Shown here piece by piece: positions 29,097 through 41,502 of a DNA stretch of 64,000 bases. Position numbers and translations under genes: made by a program. This DNA is from an uncultured Planococcus sp. GTDB taxonomy: Bacteria > Bacillota > Bacilli > Bacillales_A > Planococcaceae. Under the pieces are notes generated by a model that did no database searches, was not told the origin of the DNA, and saw only the letters and a list, made by a program, of their open reading frames with translations. Position 1 is the stretch's first letter. Every line of letters starts with the position of its first letter. Location of the stretch: assembly GCA_947493585.1 (NCBI GenBank), contig CANLRI010000001.1, forward strand, positions 1,922,001 to 1,986,000, written 5' to 3'.

Positions 29097-31373
29097 TTAT
29101 ACGACCGGTTCGTCAGAGCCCCATTTAGACTCTTGTTCTTTCTTCTCGATATCGATCGGGCCTTTCTTATTCAGCTCGCTTTTTTTCATGACGAGCCATA
29201 GCTGGGCAGCGATGAAGATCGACGAATACGTTCCTGCGATCAAGCCGATCAACAAGGCGATCGAGAAATTCGTGATAGAAGCAGCCCCGAAAATCAGAAG
29301 CGCGAGCACAACGAGGAACACCGTCATGACGGTGTTGATCGAACGCGTCAAAGTCTGGCGCAGTGAAGTATTGACGATTCTCTCCAATTGCTCCACTGTC
29401 TCCACCTTTTTGAGGCGGCGCATGTTCTCGCGGATCCGGTCAAAGGTAACGATCGTGTCATTGATTGAATAACCAACAATCGTCAGCACGGCAGCGATGA
29501 AGGTGATGTCCACTTCCAGCCGCAGCAAACTGAATGCCGCGACGATGAAGAACGCATCATGCAGAAGCGCGACGACCGAAGCCACCCCCATGCGCCATTC
29601 AAAGCGGAATGCCACATAGATAATGATACCCACTGCCGCAATGGCAAGTGCCATCATCGCATTTTGTGCAAGTTCACGGCCGACTGTCGGCGATACGGTC
29701 GAAACGTTCGGCTCGATTCCGTATTCATCCACCGCTGCCGATTTCAACTCATCGATTTCCGATTGGCTAAAGTCATCGACGTAACGAACTACCCCAATAG
29801 AAGAGTCTTCACCTGCCATGACGATATCGTCAGACGGGTAACCTGCACTTTCCACAAAGCTTTCCACTTCGTCTTTAGTCAATGAAGATTCAGAAGTGAT
29901 TTCCACGCGTGTACCGCTGGAGAAATCGATTCCTAAGTTCAATTGGAAAATCGACAGTACGACCATGCCTGCCAAAATGAGCGCAAGCGATGCAGCGAAA
30001 AATTTGCGGCGGTTGCCGGCAAAATCAAAACGGTCGTAAGGCGTCGTTAAATCCGTGATATGGAGATTTTCTTCTTTTGAGTGAATCTTGTTTTTCGATA
30101 AGCCGAACCATCCTGGCTTATTGTCCAGGAACCCGCTCCATACCCATAACCCGAGCAGAAGACGAGAACCCCATACAGCCGTCAGGAAGCTCGCGAGAAT
30201 AGAAATGATCAGCATCGTCGCAAAACCTTTGACAGAGCTTGTGCCGAAATAGAACAATACAGCGGCAGCTAGAAGCGTCGTGACGTTGGCGTCCAAAATA
30301 GCCGAGAATGACGATCTAGCACCTGCACGGAACGCATCCCTAACGGTCTCGCCCGTCCGCAATTCCTCTCGTATGCGCTCATAGGTGATGATATTGGCAT
30401 CGACTGCCATCCCGACACCGAGCATGATGGCCGCGATACCTGGCAAGGTCAATACGCCGCCAATCCACTGGAAGATCACAAGGATCAAATAGACGTAAGC
30501 GGATAGCGTGACGACTGCGATCGCGCCTGGGAAGCGGTAGAACAACAGCATGAAGATGAGAACTGCCGCGATCCCGATTCCGGCAGCGAAAGTCGTCTGG
30601 TCAAGCGCTTGTTCACCGAATTGCGCCCCGACTGATGTCGAATACACTTCTTCGAGTTTCACCGGAAGCGCCCCGGCGTTCAAAATACCGGCTAGATTCT
30701 GTGTTTCCTCTACAGAAAAGGCACCTGATATTTCGACGCTCGGCGAGTTGATGCGTTGCGACACACGCGGGTCGGAAACGAATTTCGGATCCGCTTCCAG
30801 ACGTTCTTCCTGATAGGAATCGACGCCTTCTTCAAAATCGAGCCAGATGACCAGGACATTATCCGGTGCCGGCTTTTGAGCGATTTTGCCAGTCACTTCG
30901 GCGAATTTGCCCGGTTCGTTCAGTTCAAGCGTGACGATCGGCTGGCCTTCCTGATTGAAAGTTGCCGTAGCACCGCCTTGCGCGAGGTCATTCCCCGACA
31001 ACATGACATTATCATCCGCATCGCGGAACGATAAATTCGCTTCGGTTGAAAGCAATTCACGGGCAGACGATTGGTCTTCAATGCCTGCCAATTGGACACG
31101 TATCCGGTTGCCGCTTTCGATTTGGATGCTCGGTTCACTGACGCCGAGCACATCGATACGGCTTCTCAGCGCATCTGTCGTATCCGAGACAACTTCTTCT
31201 GTTATTTCCTGTCCTTCTTCGAGCGGTTCGACTTGATAAAGAACTTCAAATCCGCCCTGCAAATCAAGCCCAAGATTGATGTCTTTGGCAATCGGCAGGC
31301 TGGTCGTGCCAATCAATCCGATAAGCAGAAATACCAGCAGGAAAAAGGCGATGATGCGAGATCTTGCTTTCAT
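29097..31373 (-). CDS. secDF: Protein translocase subunit SecDF (fused)
   Basis: 758 aa natural fusion of SecD and SecF, typical of Bacilli. It uses the proton gradient to help pull exported proteins from the SecYEG channel. TM1 (residues 8-27) is followed by the SecD periplasmic-type domain starting LGLDLQGGFEVLYQV, five TM segments to about 440 with GVGMAVDANIITYERIREEL, then the SecF half with LGIDFSSGTRVEI and GYSINDTIVTFDRIREN. The yajC homologue a few genes upstream is another accessory of the translocase. Confidence 0.97.
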   Translation of the reverse strand: MKARSRIIAFFLLVFLLIGLIGTTSLPIAKDINLGLDLQGGFEVLYQVEPLEEGQEITEEVVSDTTDALRSRIDVLGVSEPSIQIESGNRIRVQLAGIEDQSSARELLSTEANLSFRDADDNVMLSGNDLAQGGATATFNQEGQPIVTLELNEPGKFAEVTGKIAQKPAPDNVLVIWLDFEEGVDSYQEERLEADPKFVSDPRVSQRINSPSVEISGAFSVEETQNLAGILNAGALPVKLEEVYSTSVGAQFGEQALDQTTFAAGIGIAAVLIFMLLFYRFPGAIAVVTLSAYVYLILVIFQWIGGVLTLPGIAAIMLGVGMAVDANIITYERIREELRTGETVRDAFRAGARSSFSAILDANVTTLLAAAVLFYFGTSSVKGFATMLIISILASFLTAVWGSRLLLGLWVWSGFLDNKPGWFGLSKNKIHSKEENLHITDLTTPYDRFDFAGNRRKFFAASLALILAGMVVLSIFQLNLGIDFSSGTRVEITSESSLTKDEVESFVESAGYPSDDIVMAGEDSSIGVVRYVDDFSQSEIDELKSAAVDEYGIEPNVSTVSPTVGRELAQNAMMALAIAAVGIIIYVAFRFEWRMGVASVVALLHDAFFIVAAFSLLRLEVDITFIAAVLTIVGYSINDTIVTFDRIRENMRRLKKVETVEQLERIVNTSLRQTLTRSINTVMTVFLVVLALLIFGAASITNFSIALLIGLIAGTYSSIFIAAQLWLVMKKSELNKKGPIDIEKKEQESKWGSDEPVV

Positions 31374-31436
31374 ATGTATAGTTCCTCCTCAATATAGAAC
31401 ACAGCACTTACATTATCGGTGACGTGCCAAAAGGTG

Positions 31437-31757
31437 TCAAATCCCACGCGGTTTCTGGCGCGCCGGACGAAGAAGCTGCTGCAGGTCCTCCATGCTGTCT
31501 TCCGTGAAAAAGTTCGCGGTTTTAAAGGCTTCCACCTGATGGTAAGCGACAAAATCGGAAGCTGTCAGATCCATGATATCCGACACCATTTCATGCAAAC
31601 GCATGTCTTCGATTTTTTTCTTTTTCCACGCTTTCTTCAGGCAATAATCCCATAAGGCTTCCGGGGTGAATGTTTCATATTGCAAATACGTGAATTCACT
31701 GCATTTGCTCTCCAATGCCGGCAGCACTTGCTCGTACTTTTCCGGATAGCTCATCAT
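31437..31757 (-). CDS. comN: Post-transcriptional regulator, ComN/YrzD-like
   Basis: 106 aa, starting ATG ATG with AGAAAGGAG upstream. The protein is small, helical and rich in aromatic residues (TYLQYETFTPEALWDYCLKK). It matches by position and pattern the B. subtilis yrzD/comN product, which promotes localisation and expression of comE mRNA in competence. No comE genes are in this window. Function is transferred from B. subtilis and not proven here. Confidence 0.72.
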   Translation of the reverse strand: MMSYPEKYEQVLPALESKCSEFTYLQYETFTPEALWDYCLKKAWKKKKIEDMRLHEMVSDIMDLTASDFVAYHQVEAFKTANFFTEDSMEDLQQLLRPARQKPRGI

Positions 31758-31904
31758 GTCGGTTCTCCTTTCTGCAGTTCTGTTTCCATTGTACCTTCCA
31801 GATGGAAATTTTAGAACAAATGCATGAAAATTTTTGGAAAATTGTTTAATTTATTATTTGCGTTAATTACGCGGGTCAGCCAGGATAATTTCTTGCTTGG
31901 ACGA

Positions 31905-31942
31905 AAAAAACGCCTCCCGAAAGGAAGACGGTTTTCGCAAAT
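31905..31942 (-). terminator. Terminator after yajC
   Basis: Imperfect stem AACCGTCTTCC / GGGAGGCGTT followed by seven T on the minus strand, next to the yajC stop. Confidence 0.75.
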
Positions 31943-31944
31943 TC

Positions 31945-32202
31945 TTATTCAACGACGCGGGCGATTGCCTGGCGCTCGAACTGAAGGCGCGTGCCATCAG
32001 CTACCGTGATGTAGATAGTTGAATCGTCTACTGCGTCGACTTGGCCATGCAAGCCGCCGATCGTCACGATACGGTCCCCACGCTTTAATTCCGACTGCAT
32101 GTTGGCTGTCGTTTTTTGGCGTTTTTGCGCCGGGCGGATGATGAAGAGCCACATCAGCAAGAACATCAATAGTAAAGGTGATAACGCAATTAATGTTTCC
32201 AT
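31945..32202 (-). CDS. yajC: Preprotein translocase subunit YajC
   Basis: 85 aa, one N-terminal transmembrane helix (about residues 5-22) then the YajC domain with FIIRPAQKRQK and LKRGDRIVTIGGLHGQV. It associates with SecDF at the translocon. It follows tgt in the conserved ruvA-ruvB-queA-tgt-yajC order. Confidence 0.95.
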   Translation of the reverse strand: METLIALSPLLLMFLLMWLFIIRPAQKRQKTTANMQSELKRGDRIVTIGGLHGQVDAVDDSTIYITVADGTRLQFERQAIARVVE

Positions 32203-32242
32203 TGTTCAATTTCCCCCTTTCGTGTTCTCTATCGTTTCGAAC

Positions 32243-34457
<2,215 letters not shown>

Positions 34458-34461
<4 letters not shown>

Positions 34462-35456
34462 TCAGGCATCTCCATTTTAAAGTGTTCGTATGCTAGAGGC
34501 GTCACAGTGCGCCCTCTCGGTGTCCGTTGAATAAAGCCAATCTGCAATAAATACGGTTCGTAAACATCTTCAATCGTCGTCGATTCCTCACCGATGCTTG
34601 CGGCAATCGTATCTACGCCAACCGGTCCGCCACGGAAACGGCTGATCATGCCGGTGAGTAGCTTATGGTCGATATGGTCAAGGCCGAGCGGGTCGACTTG
34701 GAGCATCTCGAGCGCCTGCTCGGCCATTTCGGTGGTGATCGAACCGTTGCCGCGCACCATCGCGTAATCACGCACGCGTTTTAGCAAGCGGTTCGCGATA
34801 CGCGGGGTCCCCCGGGAACGACGTGCGATTTCAATGGCAGCATGCGGGTCGATATCCGCTTCGAATAAGGCCGCGCTCCGTTCGACGATATCGGTCAAGG
34901 CTTCGGTGTCGTAATACTCGAGCCGTGACAACACGCCGAAACGGTCACGAAGTGGAGCTGACAATGCTCCGGCACGCGTGGTCGCTCCGATCAACGTGAA
35001 TGGCGGCAAATCAAGCCGCACCGAACGCGCAGTCGGTCCTTTTCCGACAACGATGTCGAGGCAGAAATCCTCCATCGCCGGATACAGCACTTCTTCGATT
35101 GACCGGTTCAAGCGGTGAATCTCATCGATGAACAACACGTCTCCCGGCTCGAGTGATGAAACGATCGCCGCCAAATCGCCTGGCCGTTCAATCGCAGGGC
35201 CTGACGTCATCTTCACGCCGACTTCCATTTCATTGGCGATGACGGTCGCTAGCGTCGTTTTCCCGAGACCCGGTGGCCCGTAAAGCAATACATGGTCTAG
35301 CGATTCGTTGCGCATTTTCGCCGCTTCGATAAAAATCTCCAGATTGTGCTTTACTTTCTGCTGGCCGATATATTGCGACAAACGCTGTGGACGCAAAGAT
35401 TGCTCAAAGCGCTCATCAAATTCTGAAATTTCGCCGTCGATGATGCGTTCTTCCAT
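34458..35456 (-). CDS. ruvB: Holliday junction branch migration helicase RuvB
   Basis: 332 aa AAA+ motor. Walker [10 protein letters not shown] is at about residues 62-70, Walker [10 protein letters not shown] near 108-116, sensor GATTRAG, arginine finger region PLRDRFG, and a C-terminal winged helix ending [11 protein letters not shown]. RuvB hexamers drive branch migration on RuvA-bound junctions. It follows ruvA by 16 bp. Confidence 0.98.
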
Positions 35457-35472
35457 GGCGTTCGCCTCCTCG

Positions 35473-36069
35473 TTAAGTTTGTTTCAATAATAATTGAAGC
35501 GCTTTTTTCATATAGCCTTCCGTGTCGAGTTCCAAGCCTTTCAATTGAGGCTTCACTTTCGTGATTTCGCGTTCGGAATATCCAAGCGCCCCAAGTGCGA
35601 GCATCGCTTCCTCAAGTTCTGATTCGTCCCCACCGAACAAGTCCGGCTGACCGGCTTCTGCATAGGATTCCCCAAAGAAATCCGTCAGCTTGCCTTTCAA
35701 GTCCAAAATCATCTGGCGGGCGGTCTTCTTGCCAACGCCAGGGAATTTCACCAAATACTTCTCATCTTCCTGCTCGATCGCCTCGATGACGAATTGCGGC
35801 TGGCCGGATGCTAGAATCGCAAGCGCGCCTTTAGGACCGATGCCGGACACGCTGATGAGCTTGCGGAACAATTCCCGCTGCTCAAGCGTCGGAAAGCCGA
35901 ACAAAAACTGCGCGTCTTCTCTTACATGGTGATGGACAAAAATCTGCAGTTCATCCGATCCGAATGAATACGGGTTCGGGGCAAAAATCTGCCAGCCGAC
36001 ACCCTGCTGTTCCACTACTAAATATTCAGGCGTCACACGCGTGACTTGGCCTTTTATGTAATCGTACAT
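35473..36069 (-). CDS. ruvA: Holliday junction DNA helicase subunit RuvA
   Basis: 198 aa. Domain I begins [28 protein letters not shown]; domain II has two helix-hairpin-helix motifs ([29 protein letters not shown]); the C-terminal domain III (from about 150) binds RuvB. It is the first gene of the ruvA-ruvB-queA-tgt run. No RuvC is expected in Firmicutes; ruvX and other nucleases are elsewhere. Confidence 0.97.
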   Translation of the reverse strand: MYDYIKGQVTRVTPEYLVVEQQGVGWQIFAPNPYSFGSDELQIFVHHHVREDAQFLFGFPTLEQRELFRKLISVSGIGPKGALAILASGQPQFVIEAIEQEDEKYLVKFPGVGKKTARQMILDLKGKLTDFFGESYAEAGQPDLFGGDESELEEAMLALGALGYSEREITKVKPQLKGLELDTEGYMKKALQLLLKQT

Positions 36070-36247
36070 TGTACTCGCCCTTTCATTTTCAACCTATTGA
36101 TTATACCATATTCCGGCCGCTCCTACGAAGAAAGCTATCCGGTTCACACAGACATTGCGAAGCGCCAAAAGAGCTCACCGCTGATTGAAGTTTCTCTTTA
36201 TGTTAAAATAAAAAACATAAGAGTGAAGTCAATTTCACTCACTCGAC

Positions 36248-36370
36248 GCATTCCGCAAATCTGCTTCGCTTTCCTGCGGGCGAGCGCCAAGCCTCCTCAG
36301 TCGCTTTACGACCTGCGGGGTCTCGGCTTTCTCGCTTTCCCGCGGGAGTCTTCGCAGTTTTGCTACATTA
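36248..36370 (-). repeat. Palindromic interspersed repeat, copy 3
   Basis: Bounded by near-perfect inverted ends (GCAAATCTGC 36255-36264, GCAGTTTTGC 36354-36363) and containing GC-rich arms (CTTTCCTGCGGGCGAGCG, GACCTGCGGGGTCTC, CTTTCCCGCGGGAGTC). It shares ends with 2040-2153 and its interior with the reverse complement of 2181-2312. It accounts for much of the 400-bp gap between ruvA and niaR, where no gene is seen. Confidence 0.7.
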
Positions 36371-36410
36371 TATATATTGCTGAACACATCAGGAGTGGCC
36401 TTAAATGATT

Positions 36411-36439
36411 TTTACAGAAAGGCAATTTCAGAGTACAAT
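36411..36439 (+). promoter_or_regulatory. Promoter of niaR
   Basis: TTTACA (36411-36416), 17 bp, TACAAT (36434-36439), about 30 bp before the niaR start. Confidence 0.7.
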
Positions 36440-36469
36440 ATGTAATTTGGTAATCAACGGAGGGTTTTC

Positions 36470-37003
36470 ATGAAAAAGTTATACGGTGAAGAACGCCGCA
36501 ATGTTTTATTGGATGAGCTGAAGCAGGCCGGTCGGCCGATGACCGGGAGCGCACTTGCAAAACTCGCGCAAGTGTCGCGTCAAGTGGTGGTCGGCGACAT
36601 GACCTTATTGAAAGCGAAAGGCGAGCCGATCATTGCGACGAGCCAAGGCTACCTGTACTTGGACCCAAGCGGCAATAAACAAGTGAGCCGGCGCATCGCC
36701 TGCAATCACCAGCCGCAAGAGACAGAAGCGGAATTGCGTTTATTGGTCGATTGTGGCGTCACGGTCAAAGATGTCTCGATTGAACACCCTGTCTACGGCG
36801 AGCTGACGGCCGGGATCCATGTCTCGACGCCGCTTGATGTCGATTTGTTCATGCAGCGCATACGCGATACCGGTGCAAGCTATTTGCTGGAACTGACAGA
36901 AGGCACGCATATCCACACCATCACGGCAGACCTTCCTGAAACACTTGCGCAAGCTGTCGAAGCGATGAAGCAGCACGGCTATCTGCTCGAAGAAGCGGAA
37001 TAA
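36470..37003 (+). CDS. niaR: Nicotinate-responsive transcriptional repressor NiaR (YrxA)
   Basis: 177 aa. An N-terminal HTH_11 winged helix (RRNVLLDELKQAGRPMTGSALA) is followed by a 3H domain (about 75-170) with three conserved His in VSIEHPVYG, TAGIHVS and EGTHIHTI, which bind metal and effector. NiaR represses NAD synthesis and niacin uptake genes when niacin is present. In B. subtilis it is next to nifS-nadBCA and pheA; here pheA is adjacent but no nad genes are in the window, so its targets must be elsewhere. The start has GGAGGG upstream. Confidence 0.93.
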   Translation: MKKLYGEERRNVLLDELKQAGRPMTGSALAKLAQVSRQVVVGDMTLLKAKGEPIIATSQGYLYLDPSGNKQVSRRIACNHQPQETEAELRLLVDCGVTVKDVSIEHPVYGELTAGIHVSTPLDVDLFMQRIRDTGASYLLELTEGTHIHTITADLPETLAQAVEAMKQHGYLLEEAE

Positions 37004-37004
37004 G

Positions 37005-37047
37005 AAAAATCCCCGGATGCCAATGAGGCGTCCGGGGATTTTTCGTG
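37005..37047. terminator. Bidirectional terminator between niaR and pheA
   Basis: Stem AAAATCCCCGGATGCC / GGCGTCCGGGGATTTT, loop AATGA, with A-run on one side and T-run on the other, between convergent genes. Confidence 0.93.
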
Positions 37048-37055
37048 CGTGCTTC

Positions 37056-37916
37056 TTATGAATTATACGTATAGTAGGAACCGAGCGTCTTGACGCCGCA
37101 GCCGAGAGCCTTGAGCTCTTCGAAAGCACCGCGCATCATCGCCGCATTCTCGTCTTCCAATACGTCGGCAATAAAGAAATAATTGCCGAGCCCAGTTTTC
37201 AAAGGACGCGATTCGATCTTCGACAAGTTCAATTGGCGCCATGCAAATACTGACAGCACTTGGTGCAAAACACCGGAGCGGTCGTCTTTTGGCGGCGTGA
37301 TCATCAAGGTCGTCTTGATCTGCGCTTCGTGTCCTGGATCGGTCAATTTATGGTTGCTTCTCGACAATACGAAAAAGCGTGTGTGGTTGAAATGAAAATC
37401 ATGGATGTCGCGCTGCACGATGTCTAAGCCGTATTTTTCCGCTGCGTAGTCATTGGCAATCGCCGCAATATTACGCTCCGGCAATTCCGCCACCATTTTC
37501 GCAGCCGCCGCTGTTGAGCTATATTGCTCGAGCGGCGTGTGCTTATAGGTGTAGTACAGGAATTTATGGCATTGTGCCAAGGCATGCGGATGCGAATAGA
37601 TCGCTTCGAACGATTCCGAGCCGCGGTTTTCCGGGTGAACGAGCAAATGCTGCTCGATCGGCGACAGCACTTCCGCCGTCACATAGAGCTCCGCTTCGTG
37701 GAACAAATAATCCACCGTCAGCGGCACCGATCCCTCGAGCGCATTTTCCAGCGGCACAACCGCATAATCGACCGTGCCATCCGCGACCGCTTCAATGCAT
37801 TCGGGAATGGTCGTATACGGCATCAGCTGTTCTGTTGGAAATACTTTGGAAGCTGCTAAATGCGTAAACGACGCTTCCGGGCCTAAAAACGAAATTCTCT
37901 TTTTCTCTCTAGTCAT
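37056..37916 (-). CDS. pheA: Prephenate dehydratase
   Basis: 286 aa from the ATG at 37916 (GGGGGAATGA upstream). It converts prephenate to phenylpyruvate for phenylalanine synthesis. The catalytic domain begins RISFLGPEASFTHLAA and includes the TRFFVLSR (TRF) motif; the C-terminal ACT domain has GVLHQVLSVF and the phenylalanine-binding ESRP motif, so feedback inhibition is expected. It lies about 20 bp after pheB. Confidence 0.96.
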   Translation of the reverse strand: MTREKKRISFLGPEASFTHLAASKVFPTEQLMPYTTIPECIEAVADGTVDYAVVPLENALEGSVPLTVDYLFHEAELYVTAEVLSPIEQHLLVHPENRGSESFEAIYSHPHALAQCHKFLYYTYKHTPLEQYSSTAAAAKMVAELPERNIAAIANDYAAEKYGLDIVQRDIHDFHFNHTRFFVLSRSNHKLTDPGHEAQIKTTLMITPPKDDRSGVLHQVLSVFAWRQLNLSKIESRPLKTGLGNYFFIADVLEDENAAMMRGAFEELKALGCGVKTLGSYYTYNS

Positions 37917-37935
37917 GGACTCATTCCCCCTACAT

Positions 37936-38388
37936 TTATGACGAACCGCTCGATACCACATCGGCCGACTCAACAAAGTCGAGTTTTTTCAATTGCTGCA
38001 AGAACATGTCCAAGTCGACGTCCATCGCCGTCACATCGAGTGACAAGGTGACGTTCGCGCGCCCTTGGATCGGAATGGTCTGGTGGATGGTCAAAATATT
38101 ACAGCCCATTTCCGCAACGGATTGAAGCAAAGTCGCAAGCGTGCCGGAACGATCTTCCAATTGCAGGAAAACCGTCAAGATCCGCTCTTTGACGATGGAA
38201 TGAAACGGAAAAACCGCATCACGGTATTTATAGAATGCCGAGCGCGATAAACCGGTCTGTGCGACCGCATCCAAAATGGACATGCGGTCCCGCTGAAGCA
38301 GTTTTTTCACTTCCAGCGTCTTGACCATCGCTTCCGTCAGTACATCTTCCCGCACCAGGTAATAGCGTTGTTCCGAAATATCCTTCAT
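37936..38388 (-). CDS. pheB: ACT domain protein PheB (UPF0735)
   Basis: 150 aa. The N-terminal half carries a helix-turn-helix-like segment ([19 protein letters not shown]), the C-terminal half an ACT domain ([19 protein letters not shown]). It is called PheB from position in B. subtilis; a regulatory role in aromatic amino acid metabolism is likely, though a catalytic activity has not been shown. It is between obg and pheA in one operon. Confidence 0.92.
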   Translation of the reverse strand: MKDISEQRYYLVREDVLTEAMVKTLEVKKLLQRDRMSILDAVAQTGLSRSAFYKYRDAVFPFHSIVKERILTVFLQLEDRSGTLATLLQSVAEMGCNILTIHQTIPIQGRANVTLSLDVTAMDVDLDMFLQQLKKLDFVESADVVSSGSS

Positions 38389-38404
38389 TCAAGTACCCTC
38401 CGCA

Positions 38405-39694
38405 TCAGTCGGTGAATTCGAACTCAAATTCAAGCAAACGGACCGTGTCGCCGTTTTCTGCCCCGCGCTCGCGAAGAGCATCATCAATGCCCATGCCGCG
38501 CATTTGGCGGGCGAATCGGCGAATCGAATCTTCACGAGAGAAATCGGTCATCTTGAACATCCGCTCGATTGCATATCCAGAAAGGACAAAAGCACCGTCC
38601 GGGTCGCGTGAGATATCGAATCCGTCGCCTTGCATTTCGTGCTTGTATAGAACCGTATCTGCTGCATCCGGATCTGCCTCGTCTTCCATCGGGAATTCAG
38701 GCGTCACTTCGAGCAAGTCGGCAACCGCAAACATCAGATTGTTCAAACCTTTTCTCGACAAGGCGGAAATCGGGAACACTTTCGCGTCTTCCGGCAATTT
38801 TTTGCGGAACTCTTCCAAGTTTTCTTCCGCATCCGGCATGTCCATCTTGTTCGCCACAATAAGTTGTGGGCGTTCAGTCAAGCGCATATTGTATTGTTTC
38901 AATTCTTCGTTGATGGTCACATAATCCTCGTAAGGATCGCGGCCTTCCATGCCCGACATATCGATGATGTGGACGATAACGCGCGTCCGTTCGATATGGC
39001 GCAAGAATTGATGGCCAAGGCCGATTCCTTCATGTGCGCCCTCGATCAATCCTGGCAAGTCGGCCATGACGAAGCTGCGTTGGTCTTCTGTTTGGACCAT
39101 TCCGAGATTCGGGACGATCGTCGTGAAATGATACGCACCGATTTTCGGTTTGGCTGCAGTGACGACCGACAATAGCGTCGATTTCCCGACACTCGGGAAG
39201 CCGACCAGGCCAACATCCGCTAGTACTTTCAATTCCAGGACGACATTGCGCTCTAAGCCTGGCTCACCTTTTTCCGAAAGTTCAGGAGCCGGGTTTTGAG
39301 GCGTCGCAAAACGCGAGTTTCCGCGTCCTCCGCGCCCTCCTCGTGCGATAACTGCCGATTGTCCCTCTTCGACCAAATCGGCGATCGTTTCGCCAGTTTC
39401 TGCGTCTTTGACGACAGTGCCCGGCGGAACTTTGATGATGGTGTCATGCGCTTTGGCACCGTGTTGGTTTTTGCTCATGCCGTGCGTCCCGCGCTCGGCT
39501 TTAAAGATGCGTTTGAAACGGAAATCCATTAGCGTACGCAAGCCTTCATCGACTTGGAAGACGATATCTGCGCCTTTTCCTCCGTCACCGCCGGCAGGGC
39601 CGCCGTTCGGTACATATTTTTCGCGGCGGAATGCTACCATGCCATCCCCGCCGTCGCCACCTTTTACATATACTTTTACGTGATCGACAAACAT
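38405..39694 (-). CDS. obg: GTPase Obg
   Basis: 429 aa from the ATG at 39694 (GGAGGGAT upstream, inside the end of the spo0B-like gene). The glycine-rich Obg domain ([30 protein letters not shown]) is followed by the G domain: G1 [10 protein letters not shown]3 [13 protein letters not shown]4 NKMD; the C-terminal OCT domain completes the long Firmicutes form. Obg acts in late 50S ribosome assembly and in stress responses. Confidence 0.98.
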   Translation of the reverse strand: MFVDHVKVYVKGGDGGDGMVAFRREKYVPNGGPAGGDGGKGADIVFQVDEGLRTLMDFRFKRIFKAERGTHGMSKNQHGAKAHDTIIKVPPGTVVKDAETGETIADLVEEGQSAVIARGGRGGRGNSRFATPQNPAPELSEKGEPGLERNVVLELKVLADVGLVGFPSVGKSTLLSVVTAAKPKIGAYHFTTIVPNLGMVQTEDQRSFVMADLPGLIEGAHEGIGLGHQFLRHIERTRVIVHIIDMSGMEGRDPYEDYVTINEELKQYNMRLTERPQLIVANKMDMPDAEENLEEFRKKLPEDAKVFPISALSRKGLNNLMFAVADLLEVTPEFPMEDEADPDAADTVLYKHEMQGDGFDISRDPDGAFVLSGYAIERMFKMTDFSREDSIRRFARQMRGMGIDDALRERGAENGDTVRLLEFEFEFTD

Positions 39695-39695
39695 A

Positions 39696-40208
39696 TTATC
39701 CCTCCATCTGTGCGTGGATCTCAACTTTCGAGCGATCCGATCCGCACGCTTTACCAATTGCTAATTGCGGTGAATCCAAAATCAGTGAAGACCAGTCGCC
39801 AGGACCTGACAGTTCCAGCGAAAACCGGCCATCCACTTCCATTATGTGCAGCTCTACCGGGTAAGGCCAAACGTCAGAAAACGCTTCTTTTGCGCTCTCC
39901 GCAAATGTTTCAAGCCAGCTGTAGAGCGACGCATCCAATTCGCGCGGCGCCTGCATGGCTTCACAAAAAACCGCGAGGCGCAATTCCGGAAAACGCCAGC
40001 CAGCCGTCAAAAGCCACTCTTCTGTTTCAGGCATAGAGAGTGCCGACAGCCGGCTTTGGTGCATAGCCGCTTCGGCATACGTACGAATGAGCGCCTGGGC
40101 TCTATCTGTGCGCCCTAAATCCAGATTCAATTTGATCATCTGCAGCTCATTCAAAAAATCATGGCGCGCATGCCGAAGCGATTGTGCCACCGTTAGCCTG
40201 TCGTCCAT
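39696..40208 (-). CDS. Spo0B-like phosphotransferase domain protein
   Basis: 170 aa. The segment [20 protein letters not shown] matches the Spo0B four-helix phosphotransferase H-box, with the phosphorylatable His in RHD. The rest resembles the degenerate kinase-like C-terminal half but is diverged. In sporeformers Spo0B passes phosphate from Spo0F to Spo0A. Its place between rpmA and obg is that of B. subtilis spo0B. spoIVFAB are absent from their usual place nearby, so this may be a relic or may serve a different phosphorelay. Confidence 0.82.
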   Translation of the reverse strand: MDDRLTVAQSLRHARHDFLNELQMIKLNLDLGRTDRAQALIRTYAEAAMHQSRLSALSMPETEEWLLTAGWRFPELRLAVFCEAMQAPRELDASLYSWLETFAESAKEAFSDVWPYPVELHIMEVDGRFSLELSGPGDWSSLILDSPQLAIGKACGSDRSKVEIHAQMEG

Positions 40209-40302
40209 AATGCACTTCCTTTTCACACACTTTTAGCCATTATACCAAGTTTCCGGCCGGATTTCCCGGCACGGGTTTTGGCTAATCTTGTTTCAAAAGA
40301 AA

Positions 40303-40332
40303 AAGGACTGCGAAAGCAGCCCTTTTCGTTTT
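40303..40332 (-). terminator. Terminator after rpmA
   Basis: AAAGGGCTGC / GCAGTCCTTT stem, loop TTTC, then TTC on the minus strand just after the rpmA stop. Confidence 0.82.
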
Positions 40333-40334
40333 TA

Positions 40335-40637
<303 letters not shown>

Positions 40638-40967
40638 CTAAGCTGTGAAGGTTATTTTTATAAAGTCTGCATATTCATGTTCAATCGTTTCCAGAGAAAT
40701 GATCATAGCGCGTACCAGCAGTTGAACCTGCTCATCCGTCTTTTTGTCCATGTTCTCCGGAAAGGCGATTTTCAAAAAACCGCTATCCGCCTGTTCGATG
40801 TCCGGTTCAATTCCCGTCAGCTCCATAATGGCGTTCACTGCCCCGAAGGAAACAGCTGAAGCCCCGGCACATACCAGATCCTGGCCGTGTTCGGCAAAAT
40901 CCGCATGCCCCGACATTTCAAAGCCTTTGATATAGCTGCCGGTTTGATGAATAGTCACCCGGATCAT
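40638..40967 (-). CDS. prp: Ribosomal-processing cysteine protease Prp
   Basis: 109 aa. Prp removes the N-terminal extension of L27. The catalytic His is in FEMSGHADFAEHGQD and the catalytic Cys in DLVCAGASAVSFG. It lies between rplU and rpmA with 2-bp and 12-bp gaps, the universal arrangement in Firmicutes. Confidence 0.96.
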   Translation of the reverse strand: MIRVTIHQTGSYIKGFEMSGHADFAEHGQDLVCAGASAVSFGAVNAIMELTGIEPDIEQADSGFLKIAFPENMDKKTDEQVQLLVRAMIISLETIEHEYADFIKITFTA

Positions 40968-40969
40968 TT

Positions 40970-41278
40970 TTACAGGTTGATTGCATCAACAGTCAATTTC
41001 GTGAATGGCTGACGATGACCTTGTTTTTTGTGGTAGTTCTTTTTCGCTTTGTATTTGAAGACAGTGATTTTCTTGCCGCGGCCCTGTTTTTCAACTTTCG
41101 CTGTAACAGTTGCTCCTTCTACGAAAGGAACACCCACTTTAGTATCGTCTCCACCTACAAATAGAACTCTGTCAAATGTTACTGTGTCACCAGCTTCTGC
41201 GTTCACTTTCTCAACGTAGATTTCTTGGCCAGCTTCCACTTTGATTTGTTTTCCACCAGTTTCAATAATTGCGTACAT
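40970..41278 (-). CDS. rplU: 50S ribosomal protein L21
   Basis: 102 aa bL21. It begins [24 protein letters not shown] and ends in the basic [17 protein letters not shown] segment that binds 23S rRNA. It is the first gene of the rplU-prp-rpmA operon, preceded by an L21 leader RNA and a strong promoter. Confidence 0.98.
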   Translation of the reverse strand: MYAIIETGGKQIKVEAGQEIYVEKVNAEAGDTVTFDRVLFVGGDDTKVGVPFVEGATVTAKVEKQGRGKKITVFKYKAKKNYHKKQGHRQPFTKLTVDAINL

Positions 41279-41282
41279 ATCC

Positions 41283-41383
41283 TTGCACCTCCTCTTAGAC
41301 TAAGACTCGCCTATCCAGGTGATCTTGCGATGCTTTAAGACCTGGTTCGAGCGGTTGTAGCACGGGTGCGCTACAAACATAAC
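41283..41383 (-). promoter_or_regulatory. L21 leader RNA of rplU
   Basis: The 5' leader contains a 9-bp hairpin TTTGTAGCGCACCCGTGCTACAA, then GAACCAGGTCTT paired with AGATCACCTGGAT across a short loop, and ends at the rplU ribosome site AAGAGGAGGTG. This matches the layout of the Bacilli L21 leader, believed to mediate feedback control by L21. Confidence 0.82.
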
Positions 41384-41389
41384 ATTAGA

Positions 41390-41419
41390 ATAATATCATG
41401 CGGGAGAGACCCGCGTCAA
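41390..41419 (-). promoter_or_regulatory. Promoter of rplU operon
   Basis: TTGACG (41419-41414), 18-bp spacer, TATTAT (41395-41390) on the minus strand, immediately upstream of the L21 leader. Confidence 0.8.
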
Positions 41420-41502
41420 CAGAGAACTGAAAAGAGTTGGTGATGAGCTCTTTCGATTTCTGGGATTGTGGTTAAAGGAGTTAAATATTGCTTCTTTAGT
41501 AA

